Assembly: GCA_013339765.2 (NCBI GenBank)
Contig: CM023449.1
Span: forward strand, 15,785,811-15,849,810
DNA length: 64,000 nucleotides
Source of the DNA: Haemaphysalis longicornis
Lineage: Eukaryota > Arthropoda > Arachnida > Ixodida > Ixodidae
Direction: 5' to 3'
The translations under genes and the position numbers were made by a program. Positions 34,617 through 46,915 of the stretch are shown here, piece by piece. Below the pieces are notes generated by a model, which was not told where the DNA came from, searched no databases, and was given only the letters and a program-made list of their open reading frames with translations. Position 1 is the first letter of the stretch. Each line of letters opens with the position of its first letter.

Positions 34617-35795
34617 GAATCCATGCTGCAGCAAGGTTTCAGAAAGGGATTTTCGTGTGAAACACAATTGTTTTAATTAACCACCGACTTACATTTTAAC
34701 ATGAACAGCAACCTTCAAACGGACTACATCTTTCTTGATTATTCTAAAGCCTTTGATCGCCTGCCCCACTGCCGACTAATCTCTAAGTTATCTGCTCTAC
34801 GACTTGACTCTTTACATTATCCTGGATTCGAAAGTTCATATCTTTTCGACAACAGTTCACTGTGGTTAACAATTTCGCGCCCCCTCTTTCTTCTGTTAGT
34901 TCTGGCGTACCGCAAGGCAGAGTCCTTGTGCCCTTACTCTTTTTAATCTACATTAATGACTTACCCTCCGAGATGACTTCTTGTATGCGTCTTTTTGCCG
35001 AATATTGTATAATATACCGTTCTATGAACTCCAGTGATGACCACTTAACCATTCAAGCAGATCTTAACCATATTTGTAACTGGTGTGACAAATGGCTCAT
35101 GAAATTGAACTTTACAAAATGCGAGGTAATGTTTTTCAGTCGTAAACACGTAAACTCTGAATTTTCCTATTACTTGAACAACACTATGCTTTCCCACACT
35201 TCTTCCTACAAATACCTTGGTGTTCTTCTCACAAAGAATATTTCATGGGCCACATCACGTCTACCTGTGCCAAAGCATCACGTTCACTGGGCTACCTACG
35301 CCGCAACTTGCGAAATTCCCCTGCTAACATTCGAAAACTAGCCTTCCCTTCCTTTATTCTGCCAATACTGGAATTCGCCTCAGCAATTTGGTCCCCTCAT
35401 CAAAACTACTTAGTCGTAATGACAGAAACGATTCAAAATAGAGCTGCCCGCTTCATATCACGTAACTAAGACATCAGCTCAAGCATAACACAAATTAAAT
35501 TAGACCTTCAACTGCCGCCATTAGATAGCCGCCGCAATATGCTCTTCTCTGTCTGTTCCAGAAATATATTACCTCTAATAAACGAACGCGGCTTTAGCTT
35601 CAAACACCTCACTCTTTTTCGCGCAGATTGGATAATCAGTTCAGCTTCATGCGCATATACGGCACAACTAATCCATTCAATTCATCCCCACTGCCTCGGG
35701 CCGTTCGTCTATGGAATGATTTCCCTGATTGCATAGCCTCCATATCTAATCCCGTTACATTTGGCCGTCACCTACTCACTCAGTTCACCATGTGA
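34617..35795 (+). pseudogene. CR1-type LINE, 5'-truncated copy 2 (RT to C-terminus)
   Basis: RT motifs: QQGFRKGFSCETQL (34619-34660), YIFLDYSKAFDRLPH (motif A, 34725), SGVPQGRVLVPLLFLIYIND (motif B region, shifted frame, 34900), FAEYCIIY (motif C position, normally FADD, 34996), KLNFTKCEVM and YKYLGVLL. A connection region and a C-terminal block with RLWNDFPD-type sequence follow near 35715. Several indels split the frames. The second catalytic aspartate is Tyr here as in the copy at 125-2120. Confidence 0.8.
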
Positions 35796-36063
35796 CCATG
35801 TTCCTGAAGTCTTAGTGAATTGCGTATAACGGCGATTTATATTTCCCTTGTCGTTTATTTGTTACAAATGTATCCCTCTTCGGCCATGTCAGAGTCAACA
35901 AGGGGTGTAACATTCAAATTTACTTCATCCTGTATCGCGAAATATCAGATTTCATTTATATTTATTTGTTGTTGCACTGATCCTGCCTGAAAACGGTATG
36001 TTATCTGGCTGTACCTTTCCGATTTCCCCCCTTACCCAATGCCCTGTTTTGGGGCCTGTAACG

Positions 36064-36674
36064 TTTTTAGATGCGACGCTCAGAGCATCTCTTGTCGGCG
36101 GCCCTGTCCTTCCTGCGTGCGTCCGTTGTTGTCCGCGGCGTGCGTCCGTTGTTGTCCGTGGCGTGCGTCCGTTGTCCGCAGCCACTCTCCCGCTCTCCTC
36201 TCCGATAGCGAACACTCTCTCGCGAGGGGCATTGGATTGATTCGATTGGATTCAATTGGCTTGGCTTGGCTAGGATGGCTAGGATTGGATTGGATTGATT
36301 AAAGTGGATTGTGTTGGATTGTGTTGCGTCATAGCCGCGGCAGACGCACTGGCGCCGGCGCGTGCCCAGGTGAGAGCGTGTGCGGCCCAGCGCGCTCTCA
36401 CTCTGCCGGTGGGCGGCGCTGCGCGCGGTGCTGCGCATGTGCAGTACTCTCTCTCTCTCCCCGCGGTTTCCTCTCCTCCGGGCGCGCGGCGCATATATAG
36501 TGCCAGAGTCCTTCAATGCTTTACTGAAGGACTCTGATAGTGCCTAGAATATAACCAGTGTGCCGCTCTCCGGCGGCCTTTCGGTCGACGGTTGCTCTCC
36601 GTTGCGCTTGAACCCCCTCAGCGTCGCATCACACCAGAGTTCCCGTCGAGGGGAGGTGGGCGTAATTTTTTTTT
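36064..36674 (-). repeat. GC-rich element G1, copy B (inverted)
   Basis: The reverse complement matches copy A (32164-32623) at both ends and in several internal blocks: GCGATGCGACGCT ends, CTCTCCGATAGCGAACACTCTC, the GCGCATATA box and the TCGGTCGACGGT block. It is longer because of a tandem triplication of a GTGCGTCCGTTGTTGTCCG unit (36116-36178), a GATTGGATT-rich block (36230-36325) and a small hairpin insertion (36505-36536). The two copies face each other 3.4 kb apart. Confidence 0.6.
36497..36545. repeat. 32-bp hairpin flanked by 8-bp direct repeats
   Basis: Arms CAGAGTCCTTCA (36504-36515) and TGAAGGACTCTG (36525-36536) form a perfect 12-bp stem with a 9-nt loop. ATAGTGCC flanks it on both sides (36497-36504 and 36538-36545), and copy A of element G1 lacks the hairpin at the corresponding place, so it looks like an insertion. 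Confidence 0.6.
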
Positions 36675-37129
36675 AATAAAGAATAGACCGCTTAAAAAGA
36701 AAGCCGCAAAAGCAAAGCAGAAACTGAAGGCGTACCTGCTGCGACGAACAAGTCACGCAGTGCAGCTCTGTACTGGCGATAGCGATGGCTTTCGCAGTGC
36801 TTCCATACGCGAAGGAAAGAGTGAAAGCATTTATCAGAAGTTTCGCATAGTTTCATTCGTGGAAGGAGATATCAGGTAGTGAAAAAATATGAAAATAAAT
36901 GGTTGACGATTGCCTTCGCGTATGCTAAACGCTATATTTTTGCAGCAACACTGTGAGCCGGCCTATTTGTAATCTATCCATGGCACCGATTGCGCATGGC
37001 GCCGATTGCGCACTGCAAAATGGCATTGTCGTTGCGCGCTTCAGAGCAGCGTTGTTTAAATCGTGCTCTCATTCGGTAGGCCAGGCCGACAAATTACAGG
37101 TTTCGCGGTTGCCAGAGGCTAGCTATCCG

Positions 37130-37830
37130 CTAACTGCTTTGGAGCCTCTTGTGACCGGCTACTAAGAAATCTTAGGCATGACACGCATGTAAGAGTAGAG
37201 GGAGGACCAGCAGGAGAGCACCCAGAGGTTTCTGTAATTCCATATTTCGGTAGTGTCTGTCCTATGGTAAAACAGAAATTTGAGGGTAAGCATGAAGTAA
37301 AAAGAGGCTGTACTATTAACCACAAGCGTCCTTTTGTTGAATGTACGAAGAATGTTGTCTACCAAATACCAATGAGATGTGGGCACGTGTATATAGGTCA
37401 AATTGGAAGGTGCCTTAACATAAGATTAAGCGAACATGCGTCGAGCTTGAGAGGAAGCCCTTTCACGCACATAGCCACGCATTGTAAAGACTGTGGCTGC
37501 ACACCCCTGTTTGAAAAAAAAAAAAAACAGTTGCTTTGTTTACACATCACAATCAAACTTCCAGTCTAAGTACAAAAACAAGTGTGTAAGCGACCCCCTC
37601 TGTTGGCCTTATTGGACAAAGAAATATCGATGCTATCTTGTATGTAATGTCGGGAGCCGACACGTGTTTGCTGTGTGTGCTGTGTGCGCTGTAAAAACCT
37701 TTTTTGCTATGATGATACGAAGTTTTGTAGGTATATAGGTCCTTGATTTCAATAAATAAAATTTCAGTTGTTAGCGTGCGCTCGTCCTCGTCGTTTCCTT
37801 CTTCGTCCTTGTTTGTTTTTTGCGCAATCG
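37130..37830 (+). mobile_element. Penelope-like element, 3' part
   Basis: This is a 5'-truncated Penelope-like retroelement with the end of the polyprotein (GIY-YIG endonuclease) followed by a 3' tail with AATAAA (37751-37760) and a pyrimidine-rich terminal block containing GCGCTCGTCCTCGTCGTTTC. The RT domain is absent. The 5' boundary is uncertain because readable sequence fades near 37130. Confidence 0.7.
37150..37660 (+). pseudogene. GIY-YIG endonuclease domain of a Penelope-like element
   Basis: The frame reads VSVIPYFGSVC before the ATG at 37264, then KRPFVECTKNVVYQIPMRCG and HVYIGQIGRCLNIRLSEH. This covers the GIY-YIG core (VYxIP…YIG), the catalytic Arg in RCLNIRLxEH, and the two-Cys/His spacing typical of Penelope-like elements (C…C…H). 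A 14-A run at 37516-37529 breaks the frame, after which KYKNKCVSDPL appears in another frame, matching the C-terminal segment. The endonuclease would nick target DNA. This copy is not functional. Confidence 0.78.
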
Positions 37831-40800
37831 ATGCTAGGTATATTTTTGCATCACGCTACGTAAACACCGCGATGGGAGTTTCAGTAGAGCGCCTCACCAG
37901 TTTTGCGTAGCGACACGCCAATGCTTACTGCGTCATCTGTCAAATGCTTTGCGAAATCACGTCCTGACCTGCGAGCGGAGTGCCAGACTGCCTAGACATT
38001 TTACGACTGTCAAAGCAAGTGCGAACAAATGCTTCCCGGTTAGTATTGAATGTAACACCTCCGCAACATGACATGAATATCCTCTTAACTGAGCACGTTT
38101 CATAAAGAAAATGTCGAAGCCCCGTGGCACTCCTTTCCTGCAATCGCACAGAACTCCCTGAACCGAATGCCCGGTTTTGACGCAAACATTTTATTCAGAT
38201 TCAAAACAATCCAGGGATATGTTCCGAACGAACAGAACGCCACGACATGTGTTTCAACTCTAAACCGCGATTGACAGGTGATCGGTTGCCTCCTTCTGCC
38301 CTTCGTAAATTCGTCGCCCAAGTCTCGCGGTTCGTGGGGACGAACCGCAAGTCACTTTACTCTGGCGCTCAAGCCGAGAAGGCTTTTAGCTGCGCTCAGT
38401 GTACATACCCGATGTGTGTTTGAGTCGTACGTCGGTCGAGAAAAATAATCCAGAGCATGGGAAGCACTGTCCACCCACACAAGCACAACGCCGCATTTCA
38501 TCGCGAAGCGAACGCGTCCACAACACACACACAGCTTCGGTCACTGGCTTGGCTGCAAAGATTCATTCGGACAGTTAGTGATTTCACGTCAATACAGAAC
38601 TGTGCGAGGGTGACGTGCTATCCGCGCGACGTATTTAAATACACACGAGCAAAAAACTTGGTCCATCGCAAGCAAATTACAGTCCATCAGAGGAGCGAAG
38701 CCTATGGATGGTTGTCGCGATTTTCGCCGCCATGTTGGAAACGCACGCGGCTTCGCATACGGACGCTATTTCGCTACAAAAACTGAAGCCGTTCCACTCA
38801 GTATGGAAGCTGTCGAAGTGCGGAACAGTGATTCGCCATAATGGGCTGTGCCGCCTTTATCCGCTCACTGCTACCACCCCATGCAATTCAAATTGCCCGC
38901 CTTCGCAGTGCCAGCGGGAGTTCTGTTCTCTTTGTGCTTTTCTCCCCGCACGTGCAGGCGTTGCACTGCCGCATTTTGCGTTTTATATCGTACAAACCAA
39001 CCCAACGGGCGTCCTTATCTAAATGAACACGGGCGCTGCCGGTTAATTCCGTATATTTTTCCTCAAATGTACCTATAGTTTTCTGTGGGCTAAACAACGG
39101 GAAGATGTATGACAAGCGCCAGCGTTTCCCGACTTTCGAACGCTTATGACTTTATAAACCGCTTTGCTTTCGAAGCATCTGGGGTACTCCGCGAACAACA
39201 GCGTTACCCCGGAACGCCGCCTTGGTGCTTTATATACTTGGGTCGAGCGAGCGAGCTAGGACGACAAGGCGAGCGCCTAAAGTGCTGTGCACTTAATAGT
39301 GTCCGCTGTTCTTCCGTCCGCTATACGCAGAACCGGCTTAGCATTGGTGCATGCGCAGTGCGAACGATGGAAAGAGATAACGTTCGTTAGCTCTTTGCGT
39401 ACGGCTACGTACGTTATTCTAAAACCCTGTATTAGCGCCGCGCGAACTACCGTCTTTTCGGCGACGGCGTATATTGTTGCGCCTCAGGGGGTGATCGCGT
39501 CATCAGGTAACGCACGACGGTACGCCCAACTCTGGCGCTGTCTAGCACCGCATCGCTGGCTCCGAGCATGTCTCGCGCGGTCTCTACATACCACCCACCC
39601 CCTCAAACTTTCGCCATACTTTGCTCCTCCGCTTTCCTGCTGGCTCTATCTCGTCTATCTTCGGTGTCCTTTTCGATTCACTCGGTTACAACGTGGCCGG
39701 CGGCGACGCGAAGCTACAGGAACGGGAGTTTAAGAGTTGCGCTCCAAAATAGCGAGCATCACAGAAACTACTTACCTAATTCAAAGCATTTTTTTTTCAA
39801 GAGAACCATATTTTTCGAATCCTCTTCGTTAGTTGGAACCGATATTCTGGCCATGTGTTTTGGCATCGCTTTTCTGAAACCACTGTTTGTCCCTGGAATG
39901 TGCTCATTTATGTCGATATCGGGTAACGCAACGGCACCTTTAGCACCTTTGAGGAATGGTGACGGTGATGATGATGAGACACAACGCAAGTACAGAAAAG
40001 GAAATTGGAGGTTACAGATTACCTACCACCAACTTTTTTTAATCACAGAAACAGTCTCTTAGGCACACGCATGATCTTGCTGTACCTCCGAAGGGGCACC
40101 CCTCGAACCCCCGGCAAATCAAACGGTGCCTGAGGCCTCGAAACCCAAACATCGACAGTCGCCCTATCGGTCACATGATGCTGTCAAACACAACATTGAA
40201 TTTATGCTGAAACTAGGACAAAGGATGAGCGATGCTCAGAGCTTATCAATACAGCGACTCATTACAACTATTAACCTCTTATGACCGGTTGTCGCTATTT
40301 CGCATCATACCATTTGTAAGCCGCGCAGCCAGATGAAAGCATCGGTAGCTGCAATGCCGGCGCTCAGACGGAATTCTACACATTGATGGCAACATATGGA
40401 ACAACTGCCATCATATACCTCACCATCGCCTCTCGTATTTTTACAATGCCAAACGCATCAGCCTGGACCGGCCAACCAAGCCCTCTCCTTCTACTCCGGT
40501 CACTCTACCCGATCGGTAGCCTTCACAGCGCTTCAATCATGTGATCAGTTCAGCTTGGGGCGACGCGTGGTGGAGGGCGGCAACGTCGGCAAAACATGCT
40601 CCGCCGCGGCGCTGAGCTTTCTAGCGCTGCCGCAAGCGCCATTTCTTTGACAATCTCAAACATCGGTGGCACTGTATCGGTGGCCTTGGCAACCAGGCAC
40701 AAACCGCTCTCGGTTCACCTCGGGGCCTCACCTCGCGACATGTGGGCACTGCAGGCGTACCACTCACTTCCATTGGGAAGCGCGCGATGCGTTTGGTATT

Positions 40801-42884
40801 GTAAAAATACAGGAGGCGAGGACCTCACTTTCAGTAAACTGCTCCGGTTTATGCCAATCCTCCGGTTTATGCCAATGATCACCATTCCCCTGTAGCCGTC
40901 CATTTACACCCGTATTTACTGAAGGAATATAAGTATTTTGGTTGCGGTAAAAATGTCGCCACATTAAGTACTTTGTTGAAAAACACACGGAGTTGCCGTA
41001 AATAATTTGTTTCTGTAGAAATTTGGTCCATTATGACCACTTGTTTTGTTTTTGTGCCATATCCGTAACTTTCTCCGGAAAACCCTGACATGGCTAAAAG
41101 TTCTTCTGCGGCTTCCTTATAAGCAGACTATAAAATCGATAGCAAAAATATTTTTTTCAAGCCTTACGGAAAATTTAGGCTGCAAGAGGTTAACGAGTAG
41201 TGTTCAAAAATGGCTTTATCAAGCACTCCGTGTTATCAGTACCCGTATTGTAGTTGCGTGGAGAAATGCGAAATTAAAGCTTGTAAAAGCGTAATCATCG
41301 TCAGCACTTTTATTTATTCTTTTATTTATTCCCTGTTCCCGGAAGAAAAACAAAAAAAATTCGGGAACAAAGCCAAGCTATGACAGGTTAACCGCCAAAA
41401 AAAATAATAAAAAAGGGGCGAAATCTCAAAGGCATTTGTCCATAAAAACAATTTGTAGATTAGAAAAGAGAAACCAGTTACAACAAGCACAAAGTCACTC
41501 TCTCCGCTCCTACCGACATCGCGAGCAGCATGCTAATGGCTAACACGTGAAACACCAATGATACAAATAAAACAGACACAATAATGCAGCCCTGCACACT
41601 TTGAAAAGAAGATAACGAGCGAAAATATTATCTAGACCCGCGCAGTGCGGAAAAACGGCTTACGAACACTGTATATCCGAAACCATTCAACAAAAATGCA
41701 ACCTTTAATTAGTTTGTCGAAGCATATCTCGCAGTGTTTCCAAAGCGGTGAGAAACAGCATGCCACTACACCCTTCACATGCATAAGGAAAAGAAAGAAA
41801 ACAGTCAGCGCATGTTGCGCTTGTACGACAGAATTCCCGTTGGCACCCTGCAAAAGTACAACCTCTGACAACCTCTTTTAATTGGGCTTGCCCAAGGGCG
41901 CGTGACGTTTAAGGCAATGCCGACAGCCAAATGGCCGTGATGATGGTGTTCATTGTAGTATGTGTACCTAGTAACGGCGTTCGAAGGGACGCTGGGCAAA
42001 TGTGTGACCCCATTTGAGCGCCAGACATTCAGCGTGGAGCCCCTCAGGGCTCAGTCTAAAACAGCGTCCTTCCTGTTCCTTCCCGCTTTGCGCTTCCCCT
42101 GCCGAAAATATTGATGGGAGAATGACATTATGTTTTGTCGCTTATATGAGCAAAATAATGACCACGGCCAGAAAAAAGAGGCGCCTCCAATCCAGGCTAT
42201 CCGGCTGAAGGGCACACTTGCATGTGCACTCTTCCCAAGGTCGAGAAGAAACCCTACGGTTAGACAATCAAACGTAAAACGTAAACACTCTCGTTTCAGC
42301 AAAACGCAGATGGAAAATGGTTGCTTGGGACTCGTACGTAAGCATTCTTGCAGCCTCGAATACACCTTACTTCTATCTTGTTCGACACAAGAACGTGATC
42401 TGAATAATGCAGTGGAGGCCCGCATGGAACGAAGCCCTCCTCAACTGGGTAGGCTGAAGCTGGAGACACGTTTTCTGCCGGAACACGTCGCCATTTTGAA
42501 CTCTAGCAAGACGTGATTTCTCAAGAGCACCACCGTCGCATCACATCCAGCGCACAATAGGATCTCCGTCAGAAACCATTCAGACCAAGTGGGACAAAAG
42601 TCTAAGTTCGTGCAGTGAAATCTCCTTCATCGCAACAACTTTCACTCCTTCATAATATGAAGGCGATAGAAATAACGTCAACAATTTTGTTTTCATGCTG
42701 CGTGACTGGGAGAAATTTGACTGGGATAATTGATGAAGTAACTTTTATTTTCCTTAACTAGAGGTAGTAGGGTTGACAATCTTGCTTAATTCCAAATTAT
42801 AAAACAGGCTGTTTTTGCCCGTAGTTCTTGTGACGAATAATAAGAACTGTACAGTTTGCACAGCGACCTGCACCGCCTCATTAC
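37831..42884. other. No recognisable gene
   Basis: Five kilobases with only short frames. A 15-bp tandem (CCGGTTTATGCCAAT) lies at 40846-40877. AT-rich stretches lie at 41310-41420. No domain or repeat family was identified. Confidence 0.5.
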
Positions 42885-43036
42885 TAAGTTCTAAGCTCTT
42901 GGGTGATTAGTTTCCGCGCCTGATTTGGGGGTCCAGAAATTGCACTCTCTGTGCACAGAGTAAGTTCTAAGCTCTTGTGTGATTAGTTCCCGCGCCTGAT
43001 TTGGGGGTCCAGAAATTGCACTCTCTGTGCACCGAG
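42885..43036 (+). repeat. 76-bp tandem duplication
   Basis: Two adjacent copies (42885-42960 and 42961-43036) differ at about five positions and share TTCTAAGCTCTTG, GATTTGGGGGTCCAGAAATT and GCACTCTCTGTGCAC. The internal word GTGCAC ends both copies. No larger array is present. Confidence 0.85.
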
Positions 43037-44408
43037 CCTACCAGCGGGTTCCTTGCAATACCCGCTGTCCGTGGTTTTGTCAGAATATCTACCCGAAAAC
43101 TGCTAGCGTACTGGAAACGTGGTGTCGGACCAACAGCAAAAGCGGCCAATCGCCAGTCGAGTGTCGTTATCCAGATTCTATTCCCTTGGCGTGATTCGGC
43201 GTGGTTTGCATATTTTTTGGCGCGGTCCAAATTCCAATACGAACAAGTGCTATAGAAAACTACCCACTACTGCGCAATAGCGAGCTCGCCTGCATTGTCT
43301 GCTCGCCTTATCGTGTGCGCATGCAAGCGGGATGTCCACCGATTTGTGCAAGCCTGAAAATTTGCTGCAACGTGTACGGTGTCCTTCTCAGCCGCACATT
43401 GTCGGCTACACTCAGACGCCCTCGTCAACGGAATTATTCAGGTAACACGAATGTGTGAAAATAATTTTTTTTGGAACCACTCTACTTATTATAGTTTCTT
43501 AGCAGGTGGGATATCGGAAGGTGTTTGCCATTGGACTGTCATGAAGCAGAGTGCATTTTTGTCAAAACGCTGTCAGAGTCAGTCATAACAGTGCAAAAGA
43601 CCGGGTGGGTTTTATTTAAACAGGCGCATAGGCACCTTGCTCAAGAGGCTGGGAACGTTGCAGACAGACGCCGACGAACACATTCGAATAAAAACGGTTC
43701 TGAAAACCCCAACGCCTTCCCATTGAGATCATACAAAGATCTGTCACGCTCGCATATCCATCTCGCAGCGAAGACCAGGAACCCAAATTAGAAGAAGCGC
43801 GGCAACTGGCGCCGTCATTTATTTTTCCGCTCCCTTCCCCGAAAGGTCCTCGTGAGCGCAAGATTTTTCAGGCCTTTTTACGTGTTCCAGTGAAAGGTAT
43901 TGTGCGGGCGGACGCCGCTCAGGAAGAGCAGGTGATGCATTTTCTCCAAAACCAGGCACACCATCTCACCCCGCAGCGTTCCTTTCAGGCTCGCGCTGCC
44001 TCTGCATACATTTGGCAGGCCTGGTTGCTTAACCGTGATATGCGACGTCTAATATATCTGCTTTCTCGGCACCGTTTCCGCATTTCGCGAATAAAAATCT
44101 TTCAAGAACTTTTTTACCAATGCACTGTTTTTTTAAACTAAGAAATGCCGCCGTAGTGTGAGAGCAGGACAGAGAGTTGGAAGACTTGGGACAAAAACTC
44201 AAGGGGGAATAATTAATTCAGGACCTCCGTTCTCATACAAAACAAGGTGCAGGTGCGTAGCAAACGACGACGGAAATATTGTAACGCAGCGTGCGGATAA
44301 AAGACACGAATAATGGGGTATGAATAGAGAGGGAGACAATAAACTGGTAGATGAAGCCAGGATTTATTAGCCGGCGATGATAGCAGGAACACCCGAGTTA
44401 GGCCTCAT
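43037..44408. other. No recognisable gene
   Basis: Frames under 100 codons without domain signatures. Nothing repeated within the window was noticed. Confidence 0.5.
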
Positions 44409-44950
44409 TCAGGCCATTGCCGTCTTCAGACGTGTTGTTATGGCGCAATGCGTTATTGCCAACTTCATCCTCATATTAAGCAGCTTTTTTGTTCGATCCG
44501 TTATTGCCATATGGTCTATTAAAGTATGTTTGAATAATCGGGGAGAGTAAAGTTGAAAAGCTAGAGAAGGAAGCTGCATGAAAATCATAAGTATTGAGGA
44601 AAGCAATACCAGTGGTCGAGTATATAGGTAGGCGTGCAGTCCCGTTTCGTGCAGCAAGTTCAGCAACGGTCTGGGATATCCGTTTTCTTGCACCCATTGG
44701 TAGTCATCCCGTTTACCCAACCCGAGACCAGCCTGGCTTAGTTTGAGCTCCTTGTTCCGAGCTGTCCTCGTTCCCGGGCACACGTACAGAAGCTGCTTGG
44801 CATCAGCCTCACATACCGACGCCACACAGTCGGCAGGAGTTTCGCGGTTCTTCTGGTGAGCGGCCCCACGTCCGGGTGACTGAAGACGTGAGGGCCACCC
44901 CATCTTAAAGCCTCCGAAGAGACATTTCCTCCTTTCCCCTCCTCCGCCAC
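44409..44950 (-). pseudogene. LINE ORF2 C-terminal relic
   Basis: The minus-strand frame contains CEADAKQLLYVCPGTRTAR (C-terminal zinc-knuckle region), then YQWVQENGYPRPLLNLLHET and GLHAYLY, which corresponds to the terminal domain of I-type LINE polyproteins (…LLWDCPG…). The natural end is probably near 44635. The open frame to 44409 is beyond it. Similar ends occur at 63542-63835 and 5200-5529. Confidence 0.6.
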
Positions 44951-46199
44951 TGTAGAAGGCGACCGCCCCGGTAGAGGCCGATGCTCACGAACGAGTCCAG
45001 TAACAACGAAAGGCTAAATGAAGCGATGGGTTACGAAGTCCGTGCTGCAGCGAATAAAAAAAAAATTGGCGCGTATCTGCTCCTTCCGTTGCAAATGTCG
45101 TCAAAAGACGATAGTCTTTGTAGACATTTGCCAAGGAAATGTCCCCCTTTGCTTTCCCGCTCACCTCTCATGCTGTTCCTGTACCGTCGCGCTCATCCCA
45201 AGGTAAACACACTAAAGGTTTGCGCAAGGCGATTTGAATTTACCGCGTTCCACTGCTACAGGCCAGGTTCCTCGATGCCAGCGCTGCAGTACGGCGGAGA
45301 CGGGCGTGAATGGAGGCGGCCGACTACAAGGTTTATAGAACGGCGTGGCCGTGCTCCACGTGCGTTCCAAGCAGAACGTAGAACCTAGCTAGTGGAACCT
45401 TTCGTTGCTGTTGCCGCGTGATTTTTCATATGCCGCCAGGAGGCGGCGGTTTTCCGCAGTAGATGTAGAATATCATTTGCTATCGAAAAACCAAGCATCC
45501 ATGAATTTTTTAATAAAGGAACACTGTAAATATCCCTTGTTTACTAATTTGCTGTCTTATATTTGCGTAATGTTTGTTCTTGTTCAACAAAGTTGACAAG
45601 TATGAACATATAAACCGGGCTTAGACGCTCACATTTGGCTGTGAGTATATAAGACTATTGCGCAGTATGCATTTAACTTTGGCCGGGTGGCTGAATCTAG
45701 TCACAGACAGATAGACGGACAGACATACAGACAGACAGACATACAGACAGACCAAAATTCCTGGGTTTAAGTAGCCCAAGAAAGGCTATCGTCTTTAATG
45801 GTGAGCTGCATTACCACAGCTACTAGAACAGGGATTCCTGCCATAGACGAATAGAATCCTTAAAGCACTCGGAGCCGCGCTGGACCCAAGGGGACACGGC
45901 AAGTGGTCCGGTCCGGTCACGGCTGTTCTCATCGTGGTCTTCATCGTCGGCTCACGGGCTGGGAACTCCGGGCGCCGGACGTCGACGTGGTGGACCGGCG
46001 TGCTGAGGGGCTGAGCTGCCTGACGCTACCCAGGTAGCCTCTATGGTCGCATTAAGGCCGAGACGGTGCCGGGCTGGAGGGCTTCGGTGGAGATGAACAC
46101 CTCCCCCTCAACCAAACAGGCAACGCGTCAGTCGGAAAAGGGACACGGACTATGGTGAATGAAGTGATGATATAAAGGCCGGCCTTTATAGCTCGGTTA
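44951..46199. other. No recognisable gene; contains (CAGA)n
   Basis: An imperfect CAGA/CATA repeat lies at 45703-45753. The 45860-46150 stretch is GC-rich with short frames and could be further LINE sequence, but I cannot read motifs in it. Confidence 0.45.
45703..45753. repeat. Imperfect (CAGA)n
   Basis: CAGACAGATAGACGGACAGA and following CATACAGA units are present, with interruptions. Confidence 0.85.
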
Positions 46200-46915
46200 T
46201 GTCCCATTTATAACACCGCCGGCTAGAATTATAGAAAGATCGGGAGTTCGAGACGGAAGACGAGTGGAGGTCAGATGGATCCCTGCGCACGCAGGAAACT
46301 GCTCACCGTACGCACCGAACCACAACGAGACGGCCCACAGGGAAGCGCGCGCTATCACTCACCGCGCTCCCAACGTGGGCACTCGTCCCGAGTGGGAGTG
46401 GTGGACGGAAACCAAAGACAGAGCCAGGGGCTACGGCGAAACACTGAAGACCCTACGTCTGGCCAGACGAGCGTACCCGCCGCCCCACCGGGAACTGGGC
46501 CTGCGAGGTGGCGATACATCTAAGACCCCAAACGGCGTCGACAACGTCGCCGGCCTCCATACACCAAATGTACCCGGACGAGTACCCGAGTGACTAGTGC
46601 AGTGTGTGTAAGAAAGGACCGGCCAACCGGTGGCACATCATGTGGGACTGTGCCACCGACCCCGACGGTGCGCACTTCGAAGAGTATCCGGAGGAACTCC
46701 AGAGAGCCATCTAATCTACAAGCAAGACAGACCAGTCATGGGCCATCCAGCAGGTCTTCGCCGCGCTCGAAAGGCACGGGCTCCGTAAAACGGGCTTGTG
46801 ACGAGTAGGGTCGCAGAAGAAGGCGCGACGCCAGGCCACGTCGAGGCGGAGCCGTAACCCGGCTCCTGCCTACTGCAGGGTTTGTTTCAATAAAGTCCTT
46901 TCCAGTCCAGTCCAG
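46200..46915 (+). pseudogene. I-type LINE RNase H end and C-terminus
   Basis: VRWIPAHAGN (46271) is the terminal RNase H motif, followed at a short distance by NETAHREARAI (the GNExAD-like position). Next comes the REL…LRGGD linker, then in a shifted frame CKKGPANRWHIMWDCATDP (C-terminal knuckle, CxxC…HxxWxC) and an ALERHGLRKTGL end with a stop near 46800. The UTR has TTTCAATAAAGTCC (46886-46899) and a short GTCCA tandem tail. At least one frameshift lies near 46590. Confidence 0.72.
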
